A stretch of DNA of 64,000 bases from Bisbaumannia sp015645095. GTDB taxonomy: Bacteria; Pseudomonadota; Gammaproteobacteria; Pseudomonadales; Halomonadaceae. The DNA is taken from the NCBI GenBank assembly GCA_036871055.1, contig CP141893.1:1860001-1924000 (forward strand), read 5' to 3'. The position numbers and the translations under genes are program-made. Shown here piece by piece: positions 1 to 8,687 of this stretch (the first letter of the stretch is position 1; each line of letters opens with the position of its first letter). Below the pieces are notes generated by a model, which saw nothing but the letters and a program-made list of their open reading frames with translations, had not been told where the DNA came from and did no database searches.

Positions 1-199
1 TCTTTCCGAGTCCCTGGAGACCAGCCCGGCGATCCTTTCGGTGCCCAACCCGGTGGGGAGCTTCCTGCTGATCAACAACCATTTCTGGCTGCATGGTCGC
101 GATCGCTTCACCCCGCATCCCGACCTGCGTCGCGAGCTGATGCGCCAGCGTGGCTACTTCACCCATGCCAAGACCCTGCGCAATCCGCGTCAGAAGTAA
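1..199 (+). CDS. glaH: Glutarate 2-hydroxylase (CsiD/GlaH family), C-terminal end only
   Basis: The window opens inside this gene; the last 65 codons are read in the frame starting at base 2 and end with TAA at 197-199. The tail contains a block around WLHGRDRFTPHPDLRRELMR that I recognise as the conserved C-terminus of CsiD/GlaH, the Fe(II)/2-oxoglutarate-dependent enzyme that converts glutarate to L-2-hydroxyglutarate in lysine breakdown. The next gene, lhgO, oxidises that product, and this pairing is the usual csiD-lhgO order, which supports the call. The N-terminal part and the promoter lie outside the window. Confidence 0.85.
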   Translation, partial: LSESLETSPAILSVPNPVGSFLLINNHFWLHGRDRFTPHPDLRRELMRQRGYFTHAKTLRNPRQK

Positions 200-295
200 G
201 TAGACTTTCCGTGGCCGCGCCCGACGCGGCCACGGTATTTGACGTTCCTCCCGGTGCAGGAGGGACGCGCCCCTGACGAGACGACGAGGCCTGCG

Positions 296-1489
296 GTGTA
301 CGACTTTATTATTATCGGCGGCGGCATCATCGGCATGTCCACCGCCATGCAGCTGATTCGAACCTATCCCGACCGCAAGATGCTGGTGGTGGAGAAGGAG
401 TCGGGGCCGGCCCATCACCAGACCGGCCATAACAGCGGCGTGATTCATGCCGGGGTCTACTACACCCCGGGCAGCCTCAAGGCGCGTTTCTGCCTGGAGG
501 GCAACCGCGCCACCAAGGCGTTCTGCGACACCCATGGCATCGCCTATGACGAATGCGGCAAGCTGCTGGTGGCCACCAACGACATCGAGATGCAGCGCAT
601 GCAGGCGCTGTGGGAGCGCACCGAAGCCAATGGTCTGGAGCGTCACTGGTTGTCGGGCGCCGAGCTCAAGGAGCGCGAGCCCAATATCACCGGCGTGGGG
701 GGGATCTTCGTGCCCTCCAGCGGTATCGTCAATTACGCCCAGGTGACCGAGGCCATGGCCGGCGAATTCCAGCGCCTGGGCGGCGAGATTCGCTACGCCA
801 CCGAAGTGACTGGCCTGGAGGAGCGCGCCCAGGAGGTGGTGGTCAAGACCACCCAGGGTGACCTGACCAGCCGCTATCTGCTCTCCTGTTCGGGACTGAT
901 GGCCGACCGGGTGGTGCGCATGCTGGGGCTCGATCCCGGCTTCACCATCTGCCCCTTCCGCGGCGAATACTACCTGCTGCCGGAAAAACACAACCAGATC
1001 GTCAATCACCTGATCTATCCGATTCCCGATCCCTCCATGCCGTTTCTCGGCGTGCACCTGACCCGCATGATCGACGGCACCGTGACCGTCGGCCCCAATG
1101 CGGTGCTGGCGTTCAAGCGCGAGGGCTACCGCAAGACGGATATCTCGGTGATGGACATGGCCAGGATGTTCACCAACCCGGGCATCCTCAAGGTACTCAA
1201 GGCGAACCTCAAGCCGGGCCTCCACGAGATGAAGAACTCCCTGTTCAAGGGGGGGTACCTGGAGGAGGTGCGCAAGTACTGCCCCAGCATCACCAAGGCC
1301 GATCTCGGCGCCTATCCCGCCGGGGTGCGAGCCCAGGCGGTCTCCAAGGACGGCAAGCTGGTGGACGACTTCCTCTTCGTCAACACCAGGCGCACCATCA
1401 ATGTCTGCAATGCGCCGTCCCCGGCGGCCACCTCGGCGATTCCCATCGGCGCCCATATCGTCGAGAAGGTGCAGGCCCAGGTGGCCTGA
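296..1489 (+). CDS. lhgO: L-2-hydroxyglutarate dehydrogenase/oxidase LhgO
   Basis: This FAD enzyme oxidises L-2-hydroxyglutarate to 2-oxoglutarate and passes the electrons to the membrane quinone pool. The N-terminus has a Rossmann dinucleotide motif (IIIGGGIIG), followed by the DAO-type HHQTGHNSGVIHAG stretch typical of the family. I chose GTG 296 because the product then begins MYDFIIIGGG as in relatives and a GAGG Shine-Dalgarno lies about six bases upstream; the longer reading from TTG 239 adds 19 unconserved residues. The protein is about 397 residues, close to the family norm. It lies about 100 bases after the glutarate hydroxylase gene, so the two are probably co-transcribed. Confidence 0.92.
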   Translation: MYDFIIIGGGIIGMSTAMQLIRTYPDRKMLVVEKESGPAHHQTGHNSGVIHAGVYYTPGSLKARFCLEGNRATKAFCDTHGIAYDECGKLLVATNDIEMQRMQALWERTEANGLERHWLSGAELKEREPNITGVGGIFVPSSGIVNYAQVTEAMAGEFQRLGGEIRYATEVTGLEERAQEVVVKTTQGDLTSRYLLSCSGLMADRVVRMLGLDPGFTICPFRGEYYLLPEKHNQIVNHLIYPIPDPSMPFLGVHLTRMIDGTVTVGPNAVLAFKREGYRKTDISVMDMARMFTNPGILKVLKANLKPGLHEMKNSLFKGGYLEEVRKYCPSITKADLGAYPAGVRAQAVSKDGKLVDDFLFVNTRRTINVCNAPSPAATSAIPIGAHIVEKVQAQVA

Positions 1490-1570
1490 GCCCTGGCGAG
1501 GGATCGCCGATCCCTCGCGCCTGATGTGACTCTCGGTCTTGCCGTGGCCCTGGGCCCGGTAGCCATTTTG

Positions 1571-1596
1571 CCCACGCCTCGGCGTGGGTTTTTTTA
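1571..1596 (+). terminator. Rho-independent terminator after lhgO
   Basis: An 8-bp GC stem (CCCACGCC / GGCGTGGG) with a two-base loop is followed by seven T residues, a textbook intrinsic terminator. A second hairpin without a T-run (GCGAGGGATC / GATCCCTCGC) sits at 1496-1518, just after the lhgO stop. Confidence 0.85.
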
Positions 1597-1708
1597 TTTA
1601 TCCGCGATTTCTTCTATAGAGGCGTCACGGCCTCTCGTGAGCCGGAGTGGGCCGGGCTAGGGTGGGCACGGGACGCCATAACAACCCCAATCACTCAAGG
1701 AAGCGAAG

Positions 1709-2941
1709 ATGAAATTGACGCCTACCCTGCTGGCGGCGGCCATCGCCACGGCTCTCACTGGTACCACCCAGGCCGCCCCGCTGCTCGACGACCGGCCCCT
1801 GCTGGTCGGCAGTCCCGAACACCAGAGCGCCAATGCCTGGGTCGAGATCTCCCAGGCTGCCTTCGAGGGCAATGTGCGCGGGGTACAACAATTGCTCGAC
1901 GGTGAATCGGAGCTGTGCGCCATCATGAAGGCGGACGCCTATGGCCACGGCATCGCCAACCTGATGCCCTCGGTGATCGCCCTCGGCATTCCCTGCATCG
2001 GCGTGGCCAGCAACGAGGAGGCCCGAGTGGTGCGGGCCAGTGGCTTCGAGGGGCGCCTGATGCGGGTGCGCAGCGCCACCCCGGAGGAGGTCCGCGGTGC
2101 CTTCGACTATGAGATGGAGGAGCTGTTCGGCGACGTCACGGCGGCGCGCCTGGCGTCCGAGGCGGCCGCCGAGGCGGGAGTGACCCTGCGCTATCACCTG
2201 GGGCTCAATGCCGGCGGCATGGGGCGCAACGGTTTGGCGATGGAGAGCGAGGCGGGGCGCCAGGAGGCGCTGGCGCTGCTGGCGCTGCCGCAGCTGGAGC
2301 TCGCAGGGATCATGACCCACTTCGCCTTCGAGGAGGCCGACTTCGTGCGCCAGGGGCTCGAGGCCTTTCACGAGCAGAGTGACTGGCTGATCGCGGAAGC
2401 GGGGCTCGATCGCGATGCCCTGATCCTGCATGCCGCCAACTCCTTTGCCACCATGGAGGTGCCCGAGGCGCGGCTCGACATGGTGCGCCCCGGCGGCCTG
2501 CTCTACGGGGACCTGCCTCACTATGCCCAGTTCCAGCCGGTGATGTCGTTCCGCACCCGGGTCGCCTCGGTGAACGACTATGTGGCGGGCAGTGGCGTCG
2601 GCTACGACAACGTGCGGATCCTCGAGCGGGATAGCCTGCTGGCCAACCTGCCGGTGGGCTACTCGGATGGCTATCGCCGGATCTTTACCGATGCTGCCCA
2701 TGTGCTGATCAACGGCGAGCGGGTGCCGGTGGTGGGTCGGATCTCGATGAACACCACCATGGTGGATGTCACCGACCTGCCCGGGGTGGCCCCCGGCGAC
2801 GAGGTGGTGCTCTACGGGGTTCAGGGCGAAGGGCAGATCACCATCGATGAGCTGGAGGAGCTGAATGGCGCCCTGCTGGCGGATCTCTACACCGTCTGGG
2901 GCAACTCCAATCCCAAGCTGCTGCGGCCCCGCGACGACTGA
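1709..2941 (+). CDS. alr: Periplasmic alanine / broad-specificity amino acid racemase
   Basis: This is a PLP-dependent fold-type III racemase that interconverts L- and D-amino acids. The PLP lysine is K74 in the motif KADAYGHG, and the tyrosine of GVGYDN is the expected second catalytic base. A clear signal peptide (MKLTPTLLAAAIATALTGTTQA) precedes the catalytic barrel, so the enzyme should act in the periplasm. Secreted members of this family are mostly broad-spectrum racemases (Bsr) that supply non-canonical D-amino acids or catabolise exogenous D-amino acids, rather than the cytoplasmic housekeeping Alr. Length is 410 residues. An AAGGAAGCGAAG ribosome site precedes ATG 1709. It is flanked by terminators and looks monocistronic. 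Confidence 0.88.
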   Translation: MKLTPTLLAAAIATALTGTTQAAPLLDDRPLLVGSPEHQSANAWVEISQAAFEGNVRGVQQLLDGESELCAIMKADAYGHGIANLMPSVIALGIPCIGVASNEEARVVRASGFEGRLMRVRSATPEEVRGAFDYEMEELFGDVTAARLASEAAAEAGVTLRYHLGLNAGGMGRNGLAMESEAGRQEALALLALPQLELAGIMTHFAFEEADFVRQGLEAFHEQSDWLIAEAGLDRDALILHAANSFATMEVPEARLDMVRPGGLLYGDLPHYAQFQPVMSFRTRVASVNDYVAGSGVGYDNVRILERDSLLANLPVGYSDGYRRIFTDAAHVLINGERVPVVGRISMNTTMVDVTDLPGVAPGDEVVLYGVQGEGQITIDELEELNGALLADLYTVWGNSNPKLLRPRDD

Positions 2942-2963
2942 ACCGCACCGGAGTCGAGAATAC

Positions 2964-2991
2964 ACGACGCCGCCCCTCGGGGCGGCGTCGT
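2964..2991. terminator. GC-rich hairpin between convergent alr and fmdB
   Basis: A 12-bp perfect stem (ACGACGCCGCCC / GGGCGGCGTCGT) lies between the two converging genes. There is no T-run on either side, so it may act as a bidirectional attenuating hairpin rather than a classical terminator. Confidence 0.5.
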
Positions 2992-3012
2992 GCTGATTGG
3001 CCCAGCAGTCTT

Positions 3013-3300
3013 CTAGTGGCCCAGCATCCAGGGTCGGCCGCGCCCAGCCCGGGGGCGGGTATCCCGCTCCCGGGGGGCATGGCCGCAGCCATGCCGCTGT
3101 TTCGGCTCATGGGCACTGCGCTCGTTGGTGACATGGGCCTGCCGCCGGGCGTGGGGCATCAGTGCCAGGCGGGGCGCACTGAGGCGCCGTGGGGCCGGGG
3201 TGCCACAGCCTGGACAGGGCCTGGGCGCCTCGCGCTCACGCATCGGCAGCAAGGCGTCGAAGCTCCCGCAACGGGGGCAGTCGAACTCATAGATGGGCAT
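3013..3300 (-). CDS. fmdB: FmdB-type zinc ribbon protein
   Basis: The 95-residue product starts MPIYEFDCPRCG and continues to a second CPGC knuckle, the CxxC...CxxC zinc ribbon that defines the FmdB/PF09723 family. In Methylophilus methylotrophus fmdB is linked to the formamidase gene and has been considered a regulator; its biochemical role is not established. Here it starts four bases beyond the formamidase stop, with the ribosome site GGAGAGGA lying over that stop, so the two are translationally coupled. The C-terminal half after residue 50 is low-complexity and rich in H, R and P, without recognisable domain. Confidence 0.8.
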   Translation of the reverse strand: MPIYEFDCPRCGSFDALLPMREREAPRPCPGCGTPAPRRLSAPRLALMPHARRQAHVTNERSAHEPKQRHGCGHAPRERDTRPRAGRGRPWMLGH

Positions 3301-3304
3301 GGCG

Positions 3305-4534
3305 TCATCCTCTCCAGGGGGCCTTGGGGAGATCGCCGGCCTGGATGCCGGGGTGGGGGCCCGAGGCCTGGGGCTGGATATCGAAGTCGAAGATCTCGGT
3401 GGGCAGCCAGAGGGTGGCGCACACATTGGGAATGTCGACGATGCCGCTGATATGCCCCTGCACCGGGGCCGTGCCGAGGATGGCATAAGCCTGGGCGCCG
3501 CTGTAGCCGAAGGTCTTGAGGTACTCGATGGCGTTGAGGCAGGCCTGGCGATAGGCCACATGGGCATCCAGGTAGTGCTGCTTGCCGCGCTCGTCCACCG
3601 AGATGCCCTCGAAGATCAGGTGATTCTGATACTTGGGCTGCATCACGCTGGGTTGGAAGATCGGGTTCTTGACCGCATAGCGGCGCATGCCGTCCTTGAT
3701 CAGCTTGACGCGCAGGTGAATCCAGCCGGCCATCTCGATGGCTCCGCAGAAGGTGATTTCGCCATCCCCCTGGGAGAAGTGCAGGTCCCCCACCGAGAGT
3801 CCGCCCTCCTTCACATAGACCGGGAAGAAGACCCGGGAGCCCTTGGTCAGGTCCTTGATATCGCAGTTGCCGCCATGCTCCCGGGGCGGCACCGTGCGCG
3901 CTCCCTCGGTGGCCGCCTGGGTAGCGCTTGCCTTGTCCATCCGTCCCATATGGGCGGTATCCGCATAGGGCGGGTTGGCCAGGGGCGGCACCCGCTGCGG
4001 ATCGGTATCGATCAGCGCCTGTTCGCGGCGGTTCCACTCGTCGAGCAGTTCCCGGGAGGGCAGGCAGCCGATCAGGCCCGGGTGCATCAGGCCGGTGAAC
4101 TCGACGCCGGGGAGGTGGCGGGAGCGGGTGGTAATGCCATGGAAGTCCCAGATCGACTTGCGCGCCTCGGGGAAGTGCTCGGTGAGGAAGCCGCCGCCGT
4201 TCTCGCGGGCGAAGATGCCGTTGAAGCCCCAGGTCTGCTCGGGGAAGGCGCCGATATCGAGGATCTCCACCACCAGCAGATCCCCGGGTTCGGCCCCTCT
4301 GACCCCGATGGGGCCGCTTAGATAGTGCACCCGGCTCAGGTCGGCATCGCGGATATCCTCGGCGCTATCATTGTTGCTCACCTGGCCGCCGGTCCAGTCC
4401 ATGCACTCGACGATGAAATCATCGCCGGGATCGACCCTTGCCACCATGGGGATGTCCGGGTGCCAGCGGTTGTGGATGCTGTCGTGCTCGGCGGGAGACT
4501 TGCTGAGGTCGATGCGAATCAGGGTGTCGGTCAT
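3305..4534 (-). CDS. fmdA: Formamidase (FmdA/AmdA family)
   Basis: The 409-residue protein has the acetamidase/formamidase fold and hydrolyses formamide to formate and ammonia. Recognisable family blocks include an N-terminal NRWHPDIP, the DWTGGQVSNNDSAEDI stretch and a central PPREHGGNCDIKDL motif that builds the metal-dependent active site. Length and start agree with characterised formamidases. It is followed directly by fmdB. The formate released could feed the formate dehydrogenase encoded 40 kb away, but that is inference. The AT-rich bases 4590-4620 upstream probably hold the promoter; I could not assign boxes with confidence. Confidence 0.92.
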   Translation of the reverse strand: MTDTLIRIDLSKSPAEHDSIHNRWHPDIPMVARVDPGDDFIVECMDWTGGQVSNNDSAEDIRDADLSRVHYLSGPIGVRGAEPGDLLVVEILDIGAFPEQTWGFNGIFARENGGGFLTEHFPEARKSIWDFHGITTRSRHLPGVEFTGLMHPGLIGCLPSRELLDEWNRREQALIDTDPQRVPPLANPPYADTAHMGRMDKASATQAATEGARTVPPREHGGNCDIKDLTKGSRVFFPVYVKEGGLSVGDLHFSQGDGEITFCGAIEMAGWIHLRVKLIKDGMRRYAVKNPIFQPSVMQPKYQNHLIFEGISVDERGKQHYLDAHVAYRQACLNAIEYLKTFGYSGAQAYAILGTAPVQGHISGIVDIPNVCATLWLPTEIFDFDIQPQASGPHPGIQAGDLPKAPWRG

Positions 4535-4647
4535 GGCTGACGTCGCTCCATTGACGTGGATGATCCTGCTTATGCGTAGCCATTCTTAAGTTAGTAGAAA
4601 ATTATTTAACTGCCAGGGCGGGAGCAGGAACGCAGGAACAGAGCGGG

Positions 4648-4670
4648 ACGGGCCACCGGCGTGGCCCGTT
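4648..4670 (-). terminator. Hairpin downstream of the anti-sigma gene
   Basis: The stem ACGGGCCAC / GTGGCCCGT (9 bp, four-base loop) lies 17 bases after the anti-sigma stop on the minus strand. No T-run follows, so termination is plausible but unproven. Confidence 0.4.
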
Positions 4671-4686
4671 GAGAAAGACGCGGTGG

Positions 4687-5397
4687 CTAGAAGCGCAGGG
4701 TGGCGCCGCGCACCGGAGTCAGGCGGCCATGATCGACGATGGGGCCGGTGGGTTGGCCCTGGGGGGCGCCCCCTTCGGGCTCGATACTCACCGCCAGGTC
4801 CGCCTGCAGCAGCAGGGCACGCAGCTCGGGGCCCGGGGCCAGGCGCTCGCGGCCCTGGCTGGGCAGCAGGCCCAGGGAGACCGGCGTGCCGTCGGCGATC
4901 AACCACAGCTCGCCGGTCTGGGCCTCGCCCACCTGGGTGGGTTGTACCGCCTGGACCAGCAGCTCGCCGGCCTCGGTGGCGCGGATGATCCAGCCGGGGG
5001 TGCGCTGTTCGTCGAGGACCACGAAGACCGCCTGCTCGGCAACGGGGAGGGCCTGTTCGGCCTGCTGCCACAGCAGGCCCAGGGCGAGGGCCAGGGCGGC
5101 GACCCCGGCGGTCAGGGCCTGCCAGGCGCCCAGGCGCTGCCACCAGGGCGTCGGTGCGAGGCCGGTGGCGGCGGTGATGCGTCGCCACACCTCGGCCGGT
5201 GGCGTGCGCGGGTCGAGGCGCTCGTTGAACAGCTGCAGGTGCTCCTGCCAGCGGGCCACGTCGTTCTGCAGGTCGTGACTCACCGCCAGCAGGGCCTCGA
5301 AGCGGGCCTTCTGGTCGACATCCAGCACGCCCAGAACATACTCGCCGGCGGCCAGATGGCGCTCCTTCGGATCACTCAGGTCCCATGGCTCAGGCAT
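4687..5397 (-). CDS. Anti-sigma factor, RskA family
   Basis: The 236-residue protein has the RskA layout: an N-terminal anti-sigma domain (about residues 1-85, starting with the AAGEYVLGVLD motif), a single membrane helix near residues 93-112 (ALTAGVAALALALGLLW) and a periplasmic domain with the PGWIIRAT and GELWLIADGTP signatures. It should hold the partner sigma factor at the membrane until a signal triggers its release. The start lies inside the last codons of the sigma gene (22-base overlap), showing tight coupling. Confidence 0.88.
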   Translation of the reverse strand: MPEPWDLSDPKERHLAAGEYVLGVLDVDQKARFEALLAVSHDLQNDVARWQEHLQLFNERLDPRTPPAEVWRRITAATGLAPTPWWQRLGAWQALTAGVAALALALGLLWQQAEQALPVAEQAVFVVLDEQRTPGWIIRATEAGELLVQAVQPTQVGEAQTGELWLIADGTPVSLGLLPSQGRERLAPGPELRALLLQADLAVSIEPEGGAPQGQPTGPIVDHGRLTPVRGATLRF

Positions 5398-5936
5398 GTC
5401 TTCAATTTCTCCAGTCCGCGTCGAATCCAGCTCTTGATGCTGCCCAGGGGTTGCGCCAGGGACTCGGCGAGTTCGCTATGGGTCAGTCCCTGGAAATAGG
5501 CCAGCTCCATGGCCTGGCGCTGGGTCCCGGTCAGCGTATCGAGACAGTCGCGAAGCTCATGCTGCAGCTGAGCCTGGATGCTGTGCGTCTCCGGGTCGTC
5601 GTCGCCACTCAAACCGTCCAGCAGGGCATCCCCATCGGTGCTGTCCTGGGGTTTCTGGCGCCGCAGCCAGTCGATGCCGATATTGCGTGCCAGGGTGGCC
5701 AGCCAGGTCATCGGCCTGGCACGGCTCGGGTCATACTGCCCCGCGACGTGCCAGAGGCGCACATAGAGCTGCTGCAGGCAGTCCTGGGCGGCGCTCTCGT
5801 CTCTGACGATACGCAGCAGGATCGCATACAGATGCGAACTGCTGGCGCGATAGAGGCGCTCGAAGGCGAGGGCATCGCCCCGGGCACAGGCGGCGAGTTG
5901 ATCGATCAGGTAGTGCTGGGAGGCGTCGGGCATCAC
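5376..5936 (-). CDS. ECF sigma factor (sigma-70 family), partner of the RskA anti-sigma
   Basis: The 186-residue protein carries sigma region 2 (RGDALAFERLYRASS through YVRLWHVAGQYDPSRARPMTWLATLARN) and region 4 (ETAYFQGLTHSELAE-like helix-turn-helix, then PLGSIKSWIRRGLEKL). It has no regions 1 or 3, as is typical of ECF sigmas. Its gene precedes and overlaps the anti-sigma gene. The divergent neighbour encodes a secreted fasciclin protein; ECF sigma, RskA and fasciclin genes occur together in many proteobacteria, which suggests that the fasciclin gene is part of this regulon. Confidence 0.92.
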   Translation of the reverse strand: MMPDASQHYLIDQLAACARGDALAFERLYRASSSHLYAILLRIVRDESAAQDCLQQLYVRLWHVAGQYDPSRARPMTWLATLARNIGIDWLRRQKPQDSTDGDALLDGLSGDDDPETHSIQAQLQHELRDCLDTLTGTQRQAMELAYFQGLTHSELAESLAQPLGSIKSWIRRGLEKLKTCLSHGT

Positions 5937-6027
5937 GCGTCCTTGCAGGTCCAGCCAAGGGGAGTGGCCAGTCTTGGGCAGGCAGTCGCTAATGTAAAGC
6001 GGCGGCGATCAACGCCATCGAGTGAAT

Positions 6028-6055
6028 TGCATCCAGGCGGCGGGGTGCTGCGTAA
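6028..6055 (+). promoter_or_regulatory. Candidate ECF-sigma promoter of the fasciclin gene
   Basis: TGCATCC at 6028-6034 and CGTAA at 6051-6055 are separated by 16 bases and sit about 58 bases before the fasciclin start. The -10-like CGTAA and ATCC-type -35 resemble known ECF promoters. No second copy is available in the window to confirm a consensus. Confidence 0.35.
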
Positions 6056-6112
6056 CTCCCGATGACACCCCGCTGCGGGGTGACCTCGACCCGAGAGACA
6101 GGAGAGATCGCC

Positions 6113-6664
6113 ATGACACTCAAGCTTCTTACCGCCAGCCTCTGTGCCGCCGCCCTGAGCCTCGGCATGGCCCAGGCCGATCATGGTCCCACCGAGGTGG
6201 GCGGGGCCGCCATGCTGCCGGAGCGCAATATCATCCAGAATGCCGTCCATTCCGGGGACCACGAGACCCTGGTGGCGGCGGTGCAGGCCGCCGGCCTGGC
6301 GGAGGTGCTGCAGGGAGAGGGGCCCTTCACCGTCTTCGCGCCGGTGGATGCGGCCTTCCAGCGGCTACCCGAGGGCACGGTGGAGACCCTGCTGCGGCCG
6401 GAGAATCAGGGCCAGCTGCAGACGGTGCTGACCTATCATGTGGTGCCCGGCAACCTGACCCGGGACGACCTCTGGGAGGCGGTGATGGCCCGGGACGGGG
6501 CGGCGAGTTTTGCCACCGTTCAGGGCGAGCGACTCACCGTGATGCGCAACGGCAACAACCTCAAGGTGATGGATCGCAGCGGCAACTCGGCCAATCTCAG
6601 CGTGGTGGACGTGGCCCAGGCCAATGGGGTGATCCATGTGGTCGATCGGGTACTGCTGCCGTAA
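6113..6664 (+). CDS. Secreted fasciclin (FAS1) domain protein
   Basis: A signal peptide (MTLKLLTASLCAAALSLGMAQA, cleavage before DHG) is followed by one FAS1 domain covering almost the whole mature chain. The two conserved FAS1 blocks are visible: GPFTVFAPVDAAFQRLP and, at the C-terminus, VVDVAQANGVIHVVDRVLLP, with YHVVPG between them. FAS1 domains mediate adhesion or protein contacts outside the cytoplasm; the ligand is unknown. I chose ATG 6113 because it gives the signal peptide at once and has AGGAGAGA upstream. It is transcribed away from the ECF sigma/anti-sigma operon. Confidence 0.9.
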   Translation: MTLKLLTASLCAAALSLGMAQADHGPTEVGGAAMLPERNIIQNAVHSGDHETLVAAVQAAGLAEVLQGEGPFTVFAPVDAAFQRLPEGTVETLLRPENQGQLQTVLTYHVVPGNLTRDDLWEAVMARDGAASFATVQGERLTVMRNGNNLKVMDRSGNSANLSVVDVAQANGVIHVVDRVLLP

Positions 6665-6715
6665 TGGCGTAGCCCGAAGGACGACGCCGGAAGGCGCTGT
6701 CTGACAGCGCCCCGT

Positions 6716-6748
6716 GACGCCGCCGCCGGCCTAGCCGGCGGCGGCGTC
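6716..6748. terminator. Strong hairpin between convergent fasciclin and sulP genes
   Basis: A 15-bp perfect GC stem with a three-base loop overlaps the last codons of the SulP gene (its stop is 6731-6733). A second smaller hairpin, GGCGCTGT / ACAGCGCC, lies at about 6693-6711. There is no T-run. Confidence 0.5.
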
Positions 6749-8467
6749 CTGGTGTTCGGCACCGCGTCCCTTGAGTTCGCTCCAGGCGGCGTAGGTGCTG
6801 AGAAAGACCCGACCGCCGAGCTCGTCGAGGAAATCGCTCTGCTTGAGACGGTCCATCACCGGCCCCTTGACCTCGGCCAGGTGCAGGGTGACCTCGGCCT
6901 CCTTGAGGCGGGCATTGATGGCGTCCAGGCTCTCCAGGGCGGAGGCGTCGATCAGGTTGACCGCCGAGCAGATCAACACCACATGCTCGAGCCCGGGGCG
7001 TGCCGCCACCAGCTCCAGGAGGGTGTCCTCCAGGTAGCGGGCATTGGCGAAGTAGAGACTCTCGTCGACCCGCAGGAAGGCCACATGGCCGAGGGTCTCC
7101 ACCTCGTGACGCTCCGGGTTGCGGAAATGCTCGGTGCCCGGGACCCGCCCCACCAGGGCGCAGTGGGGGCGGCTGGTGCGATAGAGAAAGAGGCCGATGG
7201 AGAGGGCCACTCCGGCGAGGATGCCCAGCTCCACGCCCTCGGTGAGGGTCAGCAGGATGGTCACCGCCATGGCGGCGAAATCGCTGCGTGAGTAGCGCCA
7301 GGTCTGGCGCAGCATGGGCAGATCCACCAGGGTGAGGATGGCCACGGTGATGGTGGCGGCCAGGGTGGCGATGGGCAGGTAGTGGAGCCAGGGGGTCAGG
7401 GCCAGGGTCACCAGGCCGATGCCGAGGGCGGCGAAGACCCCCGCCATGGGGGTCCGGGCCCCGGCGTCATAGTTGATCACGGTGCGTGACAGGCCCCCGG
7501 TCACCGGCATGCCGGCGGAAAAGGCGGCGGTCAGGTTGGCGCCGCCCAGCCCCAGCAGCTCCTGATTGGGCGAAAGCCGCTCGCGACGCTTGGCGGCGAG
7601 CATCTGGGCCATGGAGACCGACTCCACGAAGCCCACCACGCTGATCAGCAGGGCCGGCACCAGCAGGGCTCGCCACAGCGCGCTGTCGAAGCCGGGCAGG
7701 GTCAGCGGCGGCAGACCCCGGGGGATCTCGCCGATCACCGCGACCCCGGCCTGATCGAGGCCGAGCCGCCAGGTCACCAGGGTGGTGACCACGACCGCCA
7801 GCACCGGGCCGCTGCGGGTCAGCAGCCCCGCCAGGTTGGCCGGCAGGCCGAGGCGCTGCAGGGTCGCCTTGCCATGGCGGCGCACCGCCACCAGGAAGAG
7901 CAGGCTGCCGCCGCCGATGGCCAGGGTCGGCCAGTGGGTCTGGTCGAGGTTGCCGGCCAGGGCCAGCAGCTGCGCCAGCAGGGTGTAGCCGCCTCCCTCG
8001 ATACCCAGCAGGTGTCCCGCCTGGCCGGCGGCGATCAGCAGCCCAGAGGCGGTCAGAAAGCCCGAGATCACCGGGTGGCTGAGGAAGTTGGCCAGGAACC
8101 CCAGGCGCGCCAGGCCCATGGCCACCAGCATCAGCCCCGAGAGCAGCGACAGCACCAGGGCCGCCTGCAGGTATTCCGGGGTACCCGGCGTGGCCACCCC
8201 GGCCAGGGCGGCGCCGGTCATCAGGGCGACGATGGCCACCGGCCCCACCGCCAGGGTGCGGCTGGTGCCGAGCAGGGTGTAGGCCAGCAACGGCAGGATG
8301 CTGGCGTAGAGGCCCACCACCGCCGGCAGGCCGGCGAGGATCGCATAGGCCAGCGACTGGGGGATCACCATGATGGTGACGATCACCCCGGCCAGCAGAT
8401 CGGCGGCACAGAGGCGACGGTTGTAGTGAGGCAACCAGGTGAGGATCGGCAGGTAGCGCTTGAGCAT
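6731..8467 (-). CDS. SulP family anion (sulfate/bicarbonate-type) transporter with STAS domain
   Basis: The 578-residue inner-membrane protein has the SulP signature near the N-terminus (LLAGVIVTIMVIPQSLAYA) and a long run of membrane helices to about residue 420. A cytoplasmic STAS domain follows (about residues 450-560, with ICSAVNLIDASALESL, the region resembling anti-sigma antagonists). Family members import sulfate, bicarbonate or dicarboxylates; the sequence alone does not settle the substrate. The gene stands alone, divergent from the chemoreceptor gene, with a 220-base spacer that contains a hairpin (ACCAGG / CCTGGT, about 8540-8558) next to an A-run. Confidence 0.9.
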   Translation of the reverse strand: MLKRYLPILTWLPHYNRRLCAADLLAGVIVTIMVIPQSLAYAILAGLPAVVGLYASILPLLAYTLLGTSRTLAVGPVAIVALMTGAALAGVATPGTPEYLQAALVLSLLSGLMLVAMGLARLGFLANFLSHPVISGFLTASGLLIAAGQAGHLLGIEGGGYTLLAQLLALAGNLDQTHWPTLAIGGGSLLFLVAVRRHGKATLQRLGLPANLAGLLTRSGPVLAVVVTTLVTWRLGLDQAGVAVIGEIPRGLPPLTLPGFDSALWRALLVPALLISVVGFVESVSMAQMLAAKRRERLSPNQELLGLGGANLTAAFSAGMPVTGGLSRTVINYDAGARTPMAGVFAALGIGLVTLALTPWLHYLPIATLAATITVAILTLVDLPMLRQTWRYSRSDFAAMAVTILLTLTEGVELGILAGVALSIGLFLYRTSRPHCALVGRVPGTEHFRNPERHEVETLGHVAFLRVDESLYFANARYLEDTLLELVAARPGLEHVVLICSAVNLIDASALESLDAINARLKEAEVTLHLAEVKGPVMDRLKQSDFLDELGGRVFLSTYAAWSELKGRGAEHQDAAAG

Positions 8468-8687
8468 CCGGTCTCGTCTTGCGGGAAAGCGGCCCTACAG
8501 CCTAACCGAAAAGTGGCCGTGGCGAGAGGGGCGCATGCCACCAGGTGAAACGCCTGGTCCAAAAAAAGACTATCGGCCGGTGTCGCGGTGGCTTGAGGGC
8601 TTCCTTGGTCGTGCCGCCAAAGTCCCACAGCCGTCCCCGCCGACCCCGGGTAAGCTGGCGTCAGATCAACAATAACGGGGGAATGGC

